Below are positions 36,836 through 45,001 of a DNA stretch of 64,000 nucleotides, one piece after another (position 1 is the first letter of the stretch; every line of letters begins with the position of its first letter). The notes under the pieces are model-generated. The model ran no database searches, was not told the origin of the DNA, and saw only the letters and a list, made by a program, of their open reading frames with translations. Both the position numbers and the translations under genes were made by a program. Origin of the DNA: Bacteroidota bacterium (GTDB lineage: Bacteria > Bacteroidota > Bacteroidia > JACCXN01); the NCBI GenBank assembly GCA_013696965.1, contig JACCXN010000030.1, positions 1 to 64,000 of the forward strand. The letters run 5' to 3'.

Positions 36836-38059
36836 ATGTCATCAACGGTAAATAATAAAACATCGCTGATCAATAGCCAAAAATTGGATGTCTTGTTAAA
36901 TGTCACCAAGGCAATCAATTTTAATCAGTCGACCGAGGAGTTATTAAATACCTACGAAAAATTTCTGCGCGAAAATTTGCGTATTGAAAAATTAATATTG
37001 TACAGCAATCAAAATAATGAATGGACGCATTTGATTAGTTATGGGATAAGCCCAAAAACTAAAAATATCAATATTGAAAAATCCTTACTTCCTTTAAAAG
37101 AAATAACTTCTTTAATTTCAACAAGCAATCCTGAACTTAAATCATTTGATATTGCTATACCCGTATATCATAAATCACAACCACTAGCCTATTTATTAAT
37201 AGGTGACATTTATGATAAAGAAACTGAGATAAGTCCTACTATTAAGCACTTGCCTTTTATTCAAACATTAACCAATATCATTTTGGTTGCAATTGAAAAC
37301 AAACGGTTTGCCAAGGAGAGAATACGGCAAGAGGGGATGAAAAAAGAACTTGAACTTGCTTCACAAATGCAATCACTTCTTTTTCCTGCAAACCTTCCCA
37401 ACGATGATAAAATTGAGGCAGCCGCTCTTTACCAGCCCCATCAGGAGGTAGGAGGAGATTATTATGATTTTATCCGGCTTAATGAAAATGAGGTTGTATT
37501 TTGCATGGCTGATGTTTCGGGCAAGGGTATTTCAGCAGCTCTTTTGATGTCAAATTTCCAGGCAAATTTACGCGCCTTATTAAATGCAAAAATATCGCTT
37601 ACAGATTTGATCAAGGACCTTAATTTAAAGGTTATGAGCAATACCAAGGGAGAAAAATTTATCACCTTGTTCGTTGCAAAATACAACCAGGTTACAAGAG
37701 TAATGCAATTTATAAATGCAGGTCATAACCCTCCTGTATTAATATCAGGCGATCAAATCGTATTGCTTCAAACAGGAAGTGCTGGATTAGGGATGGTAGA
37801 TGAATTACCAAAAGTAAAGGAGGGAATAATAAATATTGCTCCCAATACCTGTTTATTTTGTTATACTGATGGAGTTGTTGAACTTGAAAATGAAGTTGGA
37901 GATGACTTCGGGATAGAAAGGCTAAAAGACCTTTTAAAAGATGTATCCAATAAAAGCATGGAACAAGTTAACTTATCCATTATTAAAAAATTGGATGAAT
38001 TTAAAGCTAGTATGCATTATTGTGATGATGTTGCTTTATTGAGCTGCAGGTTTTACTAG
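36836..38059 (+). CDS. GAF-like plus SpoIIE/PP2C serine phosphatase
   Basis: 407-aa signalling protein. The N-terminal 160 residues look like a GAF-type sensor (LLNVTKAINFNQSTEELLNTYEKFLRENL). A helical linker (ELELASQMQSLLFPANLP) joins the RsbU/SpoIIE-type PP2C domain (about 195-405), where the metal-binding motifs GGDYYDF, MADVSGKGISAALLM and FCYTDGVVE are intact. Such enzymes usually dephosphorylate anti-sigma antagonists; no such partner is in the window. Its stop codon directly abuts that of the convergent polymerase gene. Confidence 0.87.
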   Translation: MSSTVNNKTSLINSQKLDVLLNVTKAINFNQSTEELLNTYEKFLRENLRIEKLILYSNQNNEWTHLISYGISPKTKNINIEKSLLPLKEITSLISTSNPELKSFDIAIPVYHKSQPLAYLLIGDIYDKETEISPTIKHLPFIQTLTNIILVAIENKRFAKERIRQEGMKKELELASQMQSLLFPANLPNDDKIEAAALYQPHQEVGGDYYDFIRLNENEVVFCMADVSGKGISAALLMSNFQANLRALLNAKISLTDLIKDLNLKVMSNTKGEKFITLFVAKYNQVTRVMQFINAGHNPPVLISGDQIVLLQTGSAGLGMVDELPKVKEGIINIAPNTCLFCYTDGVVELENEVGDDFGIERLKDLLKDVSNKSMEQVNLSIIKKLDEFKASMHYCDDVALLSCRFY

Positions 38060-39502
38060 TTATCCCATTTGCTGATCATCAGGCAAAGCATTTTCTTTAC
38101 TGTGAAAAATATCCATTGCAGTTAAAATTGCCAGAAAACTCCAAAAAGGAACAGCTGCCTTATCTGTATCAAGGAAATTATTAAGAAAACCATGTATAAC
38201 ATATGTTGTAAAACCCAATAGCACAACAAGTACCAAGGTTTTTTTCCTGCTATCTTTTAGCCTTATATACAATAACGTGCTTCTATAATAAACACAAATA
38301 ATAATGATAATAAAAGACAACATTCCAATTACACCTTGTTCAACAAGAGGGCCAATATATTCGCTATGCGCATTGCCCCCATCACCGGCATTGGTACTAA
38401 TAATTGTCTTTTCATCGGAGTTTTGAAAAGGAGCATATTGAAAAGCATAAGTTCCTGGTCCCCAACCAAAAACAGGTTTTTCAATAAACATTCTCAATGC
38501 AGACTGCCATCTGTTGATACGTTCAAGATTCGATGCATCAGAAGTCACATTTGACATGGATTGTACATGTTCAGTAAGGTTGTTGGAGGAATCCTGCCTG
38601 TTTTTTTCAATCATCATTAATAAATCTGCCTGGAAGGCGAAAAACAATCCTAAAACAATTGTAGTAGTTAATATGAGTGTCAGGAATCTGACTTTGAGCA
38701 GGTATATAATTCCTAAAATTCCAGCAAATCCAAGACTTAGCCATGCAGCCCGGGTATATGAAAATACAATTCCAACAATAAAAACAAGCATAAAAAAAAC
38801 GGCCAAGGATTTTACCACTTTAGAATAGTCATCTTTCAAAAAAAGAAAAAAGACAGGAAAAAACATTGCAAGAACAGCTCCATAGGAAGTATGGTCATTG
38901 TAAAAAGGTGACATTACCCAATGGGCGGGTTTATGCTCAAAATCATAACCAGCATGGTTAATTATGGTATAAATAACTACTATGCTTATTGGAATAATGG
39001 AAAGCCATAAGAATTTATTGATGTTTTTATACTTATGGAACAATTGAGTTCCGATAAAATAAAAAGGAATAATAAACCATAAACGTGAAAGAAGAAATTT
39101 AAAAGAAACCAAGGGCATAACACTGGTAACGGATGTAACAAAAGTCCAAAGAAGACTGACAATAATGGCAATTGTAACAGGGTGTTTTAATACTCTATTG
39201 TCGAAGTTGTTTTTGTGAATCAGCTTAAAAATGAACAAAATCATAGCCCCAAACATCAATGGTTCACTTGGCAGAGACAATCCAATATTAAAATCACTGT
39301 TTTCAATAACAACAGAAAGTGGAGTTAAAAAAACAATGAGCAACAAAAATTTGTCAAGGGAAAACAAGGAAAGAAGAACAATTGCTATTGCAAGGGGTAA
39401 AAGCAATATCCAATAAATTTCATGGTAAATAAAAAGGGCATTCAGTAATATAAATGAAATACTGATGCTATAAATCCATTTTAATTTCAGGGTCTGTAAC
39501 AA
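38060..39502 (-). CDS. O-antigen ligase/polymerase family membrane protein
   Basis: 480-aa polytopic inner-membrane protein with about 11-12 helices. The long periplasmic loop carries the Wzy/WaaL-type motifs FGWGPGTYAFQYAPFQ and NAHSEYIGPLVEQGVIG, and an upstream FSYTRAAWLSLGF. It either polymerises or ligates a surface polysaccharide. The start at 39502 overlaps the preceding Wzz gene by 35 bp; I see no later Met that keeps the first helix. It is the last gene of the minus-strand polysaccharide group. Confidence 0.85.
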   Translation of the reverse strand: MLQTLKLKWIYSISISFILLNALFIYHEIYWILLLPLAIAIVLLSLFSLDKFLLLIVFLTPLSVVIENSDFNIGLSLPSEPLMFGAMILFIFKLIHKNNFDNRVLKHPVTIAIIVSLLWTFVTSVTSVMPLVSFKFLLSRLWFIIPFYFIGTQLFHKYKNINKFLWLSIIPISIVVIYTIINHAGYDFEHKPAHWVMSPFYNDHTSYGAVLAMFFPVFFLFLKDDYSKVVKSLAVFFMLVFIVGIVFSYTRAAWLSLGFAGILGIIYLLKVRFLTLILTTTIVLGLFFAFQADLLMMIEKNRQDSSNNLTEHVQSMSNVTSDASNLERINRWQSALRMFIEKPVFGWGPGTYAFQYAPFQNSDEKTIISTNAGDGGNAHSEYIGPLVEQGVIGMLSFIIIIICVYYRSTLLYIRLKDSRKKTLVLVVLLGFTTYVIHGFLNNFLDTDKAAVPFWSFLAILTAMDIFHSKENALPDDQQMG

Positions 39503-40469
39503 GTCTAACCAGTTTTTCTTTTGAATTATTTACTTTTTCTTCACCATCAATAACAGCAAATACAATAACAGCCATTAAAAGTGTGGCTAGAGTTGTGGAT
39601 AGCACTATTAACCATCTAATAGGATATGATTTCTTATCCGGCAATCTTGAATTGGATACCACATCAGAATAAGTAAGCTCCTTTGTAACATCCATTAAAA
39701 AGACACTGTACTTCTCCGTTAAATCTGAGTTAATTCCTCTTAAAACATCTGCTTTGGCCGTCATTTCAAAAAACTCTCCACCTTTTTCCTGGAGTGAAAT
39801 CAATAATCCTTTGGCTTCTTTTTCAACAGCATTATTTTTAACTCCCCCAGAAAAATATCCTCGTGTAGCTTCTTGAACCTGGATATTATAATCTAGAATA
39901 CCATATTTAAGCCTGAAATCTTGAATTACTTGATCAATCGAATCCAATTCCTTTTGATTTTGTTTAAGGTGGTTGGCATATACAAGAACTACTTCGTTTG
40001 ATTTCTTTCTTTGCAGTTTTTGAGCCTTTTTATTATACAACACTATTAAATGATCTGTAATGGCCTTTGAAGTTGCAGGGTCTGTATCTGAAACCTGTAC
40101 TTCAACTGATTCGTACCTGGTACTCTTAAAAGTAATATTTGAATTGTAGTTACTAATTACTTTTGAGTAATAACCCATTGAAGTAGTATCAATATCATAA
40201 TGGAAAGCCAGGTTGAAAGTGTTTATAACCTCATCTCTAATATCACTACCATCCAGGATTTGAAGAGCTTGTTCAACAGGAGTTTCCGATCCATAAGGCA
40301 AAATATTTACAGGGTAAAAAACAACTGATGCCTTATATTTTGGATGGATAAAATATGGGCTTGAAAACACAGAGGATAAAACAACAGCAATAATACCAAT
40401 GATTGCAAAATGCTTGATTCTTCTAAGCAAAATTAAAATTACCGGATTGACTTTATTTCCAACTTTCAT
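39468..40469 (-). CDS. Wzz-type polysaccharide chain-length protein (second copy)
   Basis: 333 aa. Two membrane helices (about residues 15-38 and 285-310) flank a periplasmic coiled-coil domain, the PCP/Wzz layout. HPKYKASVVFYP follows TM1 and KKSYPIRWLIVLSTTLATLL introduces TM2, both matching the copy at 40466, so the two are tandem paralogs. No tyrosine-kinase domain is fused. It overlaps the upstream copy by four bases (ATGA) and the downstream ligase/polymerase gene by 35 bp. Confidence 0.85.
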   Translation of the reverse strand: MKVGNKVNPVILILLRRIKHFAIIGIIAVVLSSVFSSPYFIHPKYKASVVFYPVNILPYGSETPVEQALQILDGSDIRDEVINTFNLAFHYDIDTTSMGYYSKVISNYNSNITFKSTRYESVEVQVSDTDPATSKAITDHLIVLYNKKAQKLQRKKSNEVVLVYANHLKQNQKELDSIDQVIQDFRLKYGILDYNIQVQEATRGYFSGGVKNNAVEKEAKGLLISLQEKGGEFFEMTAKADVLRGINSDLTEKYSVFLMDVTKELTYSDVVSNSRLPDKKSYPIRWLIVLSTTLATLLMAVIVFAVIDGEEKVNNSKEKLVRLVTDPEIKMDL

Positions 40470-41491
40470 TTTTTTGTTATTCTTGAAGTTTGAATATTTT
40501 CAAATAATAAAATTATTAAAACAGATCCTAATAATGCAGAGAGCGTTGAAACTACCACTATAAGCCATCTTACAGGATATGATTTTTTTTCAGCCGGAAA
40601 GGCGTGGTTTACAATAAATGCATGGGTAATATTTTGTTCCGCATCTACTTTGGCCTCCTCGTATTTTGTTTTTAATTGCCTGAGTTGCTTTCTGTCATGT
40701 TCAAGATTTTCGGAAATTGACACATATGCCCCTCCAAAATTTGCCAGTATTCTTAATTTTTCCTCTAACGCTTTAATTCCTTCTCTGTTGCCTTTAGAAA
40801 GGGCAATTGCGTATTCAGAGCCATAAACCTCAGATTGAGAAACATAATCAATTACACCAAAGTTTCTTAACACATTTAATGAATCCTCTTTAATTTTAAT
40901 TTCACTTAAAATATTTTTGTATTCATTGGCCACAATATTAAATCCCTGGATTGCCCTGGTTTTTTGCATCCTGTTTTTTACAGTATCAAGCAATGCAGCA
41001 ATATCATTGGCAATGTTAGCGGCAATTTGTGGATTTTCATCTAACACCTCTATTTTAACTGACATAAATTCAGTTCTCTTAAAAGAAATGTTATCATGGT
41101 ATTCGTTAATTAGTTCTGTTTGCTTAAACTCACTTTTTTCATCGATCCTGTAATGACGAATAAGGTCATACTTTTCCATGATGTAGTTACGAATTTCATC
41201 CGAATTTAAAACCTGCAGGAGTTGTTCGGCATCGTCTTCCTCACCAAACTGCATAATATCATTCTTGCTACTTAATTGGTTTTCAGACAAAAGTGATTTA
41301 GAAATAGAACTTGTGGCAGAGGGAAATAATATAACTGTTGATTTATATTTAGGGTGAATCAAAAATGAAACAACAGAAGAGACTATAATGGCTGAAAGCG
41401 CTACAATTACTAGAATTTTACGTCTTTTATAAAGAAAACCTATCAGACCTGTGGAATCAAAATCTGTTATATAATCCTTTTCTTCTGGCAT
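40466..41491 (-). CDS. Wzz-type polysaccharide chain-length protein (first copy)
   Basis: 341 aa, same PCP layout as the next gene: TM1 at about residues 29-48, HPKYKSTVILFPS after it, a long periplasmic coiled-coil, then KKSYPVRWLIVVVSTLSALLGSVLI as TM2. It would set the chain length of polymer made by the Wzy-like protein. It lies 78 bp after the Wzx-like gene on the same strand. Confidence 0.87.
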   Translation of the reverse strand: MPEEKDYITDFDSTGLIGFLYKRRKILVIVALSAIIVSSVVSFLIHPKYKSTVILFPSATSSISKSLLSENQLSSKNDIMQFGEEDDAEQLLQVLNSDEIRNYIMEKYDLIRHYRIDEKSEFKQTELINEYHDNISFKRTEFMSVKIEVLDENPQIAANIANDIAALLDTVKNRMQKTRAIQGFNIVANEYKNILSEIKIKEDSLNVLRNFGVIDYVSQSEVYGSEYAIALSKGNREGIKALEEKLRILANFGGAYVSISENLEHDRKQLRQLKTKYEEAKVDAEQNITHAFIVNHAFPAEKKSYPVRWLIVVVSTLSALLGSVLIILLFENIQTSRITKK

Positions 41492-41569
41492 GTTATTTAT
41501 TTTAAAAAAATGTAAAAGTAGATAATTTTTTGGGAATAATTATTTTTTTTGCCTATCCTTTAAATGCAT

Positions 41570-43009
41570 TTATCCATACTTTATTATATGGTACATGGAT
41601 TTAATATTTAAGACACCAGTTATAAATGCCCATAAAACACTTGTTAAAACCATTATAAGAAAATTTGTTATCCAGCCAAAAGGCAATATTTTAGAAAAGA
41701 ATGCAAGGGCAACAACCCCGATTGAAAAGAAAACTATTTTAGCTATTAACTTAAAATTTATTTCGAATTTAAAAATAAGAGCAGTAAGAACAACCTGAAT
41801 TAAAGCTATCAAAGAATTGGTAATTAAACCAGAAATTGCGGCTCCTAGGGACAAAAACCGTGGAATAAGGTAAAAGTTGAGGGCTATATTTACAACCACT
41901 CCAATAGCAGCAAGCCAGTTAAGTTGTTTTAAATTACCATTTGCAGTTAATAAAGTCCCGAAAATATAAGTAAAAGACATTGCAATGAAGGAAAACATTA
42001 AAACACCAAACACCTGAGATGATTCATAAATGTACTCATGGTAGAGCAAATCCATAATTTCAAACCTGAAGAAAAAAGAACCTGTGGCAGAAATGACCGC
42101 CAAAGCAAGAATTAAGGAAAGGGAAAGATTAACTAATTCATTTATTCTCTCATTTAACTTAATCATCCTGGCAAAAAGGGGAAGCAACAGGCCTGCAAAT
42201 AAAAATCCAATCATATTTGCAGAATCCAGTAATCTGTATGCCTGGGCAAAAATACCTGTTTGTTCAGCACCCGAAGGCAGTATTCTTTCCATAATAATGG
42301 TATCTGATTTTGTATAAATCATCATTAACAAAATCAAAAGAGCAAAAGGATAGCTTTGTTTTAAGATAGAAATAAAAAAAGGTTTGCTCCAGGTAAGTTT
42401 AAACACACCTGCTTTATTAAATACCACTAAAAAAGCTATAATTGCAGTAATGGCATAACCAGCAGTTTGGGTGTATATAAACCATTCTATTTTATATTCG
42501 CTTTCAAAAATGTTTCCCCATAATAGTACTACACTAATTGCTATCATTATTAACCTATCTAAAACAGAAATCAGGCTATCAGTTTTGAATAAATGCAATC
42601 CGGAAATATTCGAACGTAAATAAAGGACAAAAGAAATAAGGAATTGATTGAATACAAGCAACAACAGCATTTTAATTTCCTCCCCTTTATATCCAACAAC
42701 AACAGCAAAAACAAGGGTTACAATGGCATAAAACAAGGCCAGTATAAATTTTAATCCAACAATATTTGAAAAATGCTTGGTTAACAGGTGGGTGTTTTGG
42801 GCTATGTTTTTGTTGTTAAAATTGGTAATTCCAATATCCAGCAAAGCATTCAATAAAAAAGAAAAATTAAAAAGCGCATAGTATAAACCGAAACTTTGGG
42901 CTCCAACAACATTTTGCACTTCCCTATCTATACCCAATATCCAGAATGGCTTAATAAGCAGGTTCAGAAATAACAGAAGGGCGAGGTTTGTAATAAATTT
43001 TCTTTGCAT
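41570..43009 (-). CDS. Polysaccharide flippase (Wzx / MATE-like)
   Basis: 479-aa membrane protein with 12-14 predicted helices, of the polysaccharide biosynthesis C-terminal / MurJ-MATE superfamily, expected to flip undecaprenyl-linked oligosaccharide across the inner membrane. Typical segments are NLALLLFLNLLIKPFWILGIDREVQNVVGAQSFGLYYALFNFSFLLNALLDIGITNF at the start and GTLLTANGNLKQLNWLAAIGVVVNIALNFYLIPRF late. Together with the two Wzz and the Wzy-like gene it makes a minimal export/polymerisation set. Confidence 0.87.
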   Translation of the reverse strand: MQRKFITNLALLLFLNLLIKPFWILGIDREVQNVVGAQSFGLYYALFNFSFLLNALLDIGITNFNNKNIAQNTHLLTKHFSNIVGLKFILALFYAIVTLVFAVVVGYKGEEIKMLLLLVFNQFLISFVLYLRSNISGLHLFKTDSLISVLDRLIMIAISVVLLWGNIFESEYKIEWFIYTQTAGYAITAIIAFLVVFNKAGVFKLTWSKPFFISILKQSYPFALLILLMMIYTKSDTIIMERILPSGAEQTGIFAQAYRLLDSANMIGFLFAGLLLPLFARMIKLNERINELVNLSLSLILALAVISATGSFFFRFEIMDLLYHEYIYESSQVFGVLMFSFIAMSFTYIFGTLLTANGNLKQLNWLAAIGVVVNIALNFYLIPRFLSLGAAISGLITNSLIALIQVVLTALIFKFEINFKLIAKIVFFSIGVVALAFFSKILPFGWITNFLIMVLTSVLWAFITGVLNIKSMYHIIKYG

Positions 43010-43020
43010 AACAATGGATG

Positions 43021-43028
43021 CAAAAGTA
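43021..43028 (-). promoter_or_regulatory. -7 box of the Wzx-like gene
   Basis: On the minus strand TACTTTTG reads 43028 to 43021 and matches TAnnTTTG. Transcription would start near 43017, about 8 nt before the ATG at 43009. No TTG lies at the usual -33 distance. Confidence 0.45.
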
Positions 43029-43068
43029 ATAAAGGATTCGCTTAATTCTTATACTAACTTCTTTTTCT

Positions 43069-43076
43069 TACTTTTG
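43069..43076 (+). promoter_or_regulatory. -7 box of the divergent glycosyltransferase gene
   Basis: TACTTTTG at 43069-43076 is the same octamer that serves the opposite strand 40 bp away. It lies 23 bp before the proposed TTG start at 43099. No clear -33 element. Confidence 0.45.
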
Positions 43077-43098
43077 CAGGCATAATTTCTCTTACCAA

Positions 43099-44223
43099 TT
43101 GATAATAGCTGTTAATACAAGGTTACTGATCAAAAACAAACTGGAAGGTATTGGCAGGTTTGCATATGAAACCCTAAGTCGTATTACTGTTCAACATCCT
43201 GAACACACCTTTGTTTTTATTTTTGATAGAAATTATGAAAAGGAATTTATTTTTTCCTCCAATGTAATTCCAGTTATCATTGGACCTCAGGCCAGGCATC
43301 CAATTTTGTTTTTTTTGTGGTTTGAGTTTAGTGTAAAAAAAATACTTGCAAAATATAAAGCGGATATTTTTGTTTCACCTGATGGTTATTTGTCACTTTC
43401 AACAAATGTAAAATCCTTGGCTGTTATACACGATTTAAATTTTGAACATTATCCTGATGACTTGCCTTGCCTGATTGGCAAATACTACAGGTATTTCTTT
43501 CCCAGGTTTGCAAAAAAAGCCAGCAGGATTGCAACGGTTTCAAAATTTTCAAAACAGGACATTATACACAGATACGGTATTTCTGAAGATAAAATTGATG
43601 TGGTTTACAATGGGCCCTCAGATATATTTAAGCCTGCCATTGCTGTTGATATTGAAAGCACAAGGAGCAAATATGCAAATGGCAAACCCTATTTTTTATA
43701 TGTTGGATCGCTTCATCCACGAAAAAACATTGGCAACTTATTTAAAGCGTTTGATTTATTCAGAAAAAAAACAAAAGCAGATATTAAACTTCTTATTACT
43801 GGGGAAAAATATTATTGGACAGATGAAATGCAAAAAGTATATGAGAGCCTGGAGTTTAAACAAGATATTATTTTCACAGGAAGAATAAACGATTTGGAAT
43901 TGGCAAAGGTTATGCCTGCAGCACTTGCCCTGACTTATGTTTCATATTTTGAAGGCTTTGGAATACCTGTTGTTGAAGCCATGCAATGTGATGTTCCTGT
44001 AATTACATCCAATCAAACTTCTTTACCTGAAATTGCAGGCAATGCCGCTTTATTAACCGATCCATTTTCTGTTGAATCTATAGCCCATGCAATGTCAGGA
44101 ATATACAACTATCCCGCTTTAAGAAAAGAGTTAATTGAAAAAGGTCGTATTCGAAGAGAAAAGTATAGTTGGCAAAAAACCTCAGAATTATTATTTGATA
44201 GCATTTGCAAAGCAGTTAAGTAA
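43099..44223 (+). CDS. GT4-family glycosyltransferase
   Basis: 374-aa GT-B fold sugar transferase (Glycos_transf_1). The C-domain shows FLYVGSLHPRKNIGNLFKAFDLF and the EX7E nucleotide-sugar motif EGFGIPVVE (about residues 281-289). The start is TTG at 43099 (M-IIAVNTRLLIKNKLEGIGRF), the only start that keeps the conserved first strand. It is divergent from the Wzx-like gene with a shared 89-bp regulatory region, so it likely adds a sugar to the same surface polymer. Donor and acceptor unknown. Confidence 0.87.
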   Translation: MIIAVNTRLLIKNKLEGIGRFAYETLSRITVQHPEHTFVFIFDRNYEKEFIFSSNVIPVIIGPQARHPILFFLWFEFSVKKILAKYKADIFVSPDGYLSLSTNVKSLAVIHDLNFEHYPDDLPCLIGKYYRYFFPRFAKKASRIATVSKFSKQDIIHRYGISEDKIDVVYNGPSDIFKPAIAVDIESTRSKYANGKPYFLYVGSLHPRKNIGNLFKAFDLFRKKTKADIKLLITGEKYYWTDEMQKVYESLEFKQDIIFTGRINDLELAKVMPAALALTYVSYFEGFGIPVVEAMQCDVPVITSNQTSLPEIAGNAALLTDPFSVESIAHAMSGIYNYPALRKELIEKGRIRREKYSWQKTSELLFDSICKAVK

Positions 44224-44310
44224 TTTTTTTTGTGAAGTTAATGACGAAAAAAAACAATCGTGAATATAATTTTAATCTGATTAAATAAAACAACCTTAAG
44301 CCACAATAAA

Positions 44311-44919
44311 ATGTTACTAAATTATTATACAGAAAACATTATTGAGGCTGGTTGCGATGAGGCAGGCCGTGGGTGCCTTGCAGGACCAGTATATGCAGCT
44401 GCTGTTATTCTTCCTGCAAATTTCTCCAATGAAACGCTAAATGATTCAAAACAATTAACCGAAATTCAAAGGTATAAGCTTCGGGAAATTATTCAGGAAC
44501 AGTCCGTATGCTGGGCTGTTGGAATAGTATCAAATTTAGAAATTGATAAAATAAATATTTTAAATGCCTCTTTCCTTGCAATGCACCGGGCTATTGCCAA
44601 ACTAAAAATAAAACCTCAGGAATTGATTATTGATGGAAACAGGTTCAATCCATACAAAAAAATTCCTCACCATTGTATTATAGAAGGTGATGGCAAATAT
44701 TTATCAATTGCAGCAGCATCAGTTTTAGCAAAAACTTACCGTGATGATTTCATGAAGAAAATTCACAAAAAGCACAAAAAATATAACTGGGATAAAAATA
44801 AGGGTTATGCTACAGCCTGGCATAGAAATGCAATTGAACAGCATGGCATCACAGATTATCACAGAAAAAGTTTTCGTTTATTTGAACCAGCCCAAATTGA
44901 AATCGATTTCGATGAATAG
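44311..44919 (+). CDS. rnhB: Ribonuclease HII
   Basis: Cleaves RNA in RNA-DNA hybrids and starts ribonucleotide excision. 202 aa. Active-site acidic residues appear in AGCDEAGRGCLAGPVYAAAV (D15, E16), in LIIDGNRF and in AKTYRDDFM. The C-terminal part has the family HKKHKKYNWDKNKGYATAWHR. Single gene between the glycosyltransferase and the DUF3352 gene. Confidence 0.94.
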   Translation: MLLNYYTENIIEAGCDEAGRGCLAGPVYAAAVILPANFSNETLNDSKQLTEIQRYKLREIIQEQSVCWAVGIVSNLEIDKINILNASFLAMHRAIAKLKIKPQELIIDGNRFNPYKKIPHHCIIEGDGKYLSIAAASVLAKTYRDDFMKKIHKKHKKYNWDKNKGYATAWHRNAIEQHGITDYHRKSFRLFEPAQIEIDFDE

Positions 44920-44967
44920 GTTTGTATTTTTTTCGTACTTTACAATGGAATCATGCTGCATTTTCCT

Positions 44968-44975
44968 TATTTTTG
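44968..44975 (+). promoter_or_regulatory. -7 box upstream of the DUF3352 gene
   Basis: TATTTTTG at 44968-44975 fits TAnnTTTG, 26 bp before the ATG at 45002. The -33 position is not convincing. Confidence 0.4.
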
Positions 44976-45001
44976 AATCATATTAGCCAAATCAATTATT
45001 A

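Noticed and set aside
38057-38062. Directly abutting convergent stop codons (phosphatase and polymerase genes) as a special feature
   Set aside because: No hairpin accompanies them; close gene ends are common in this compact genome.
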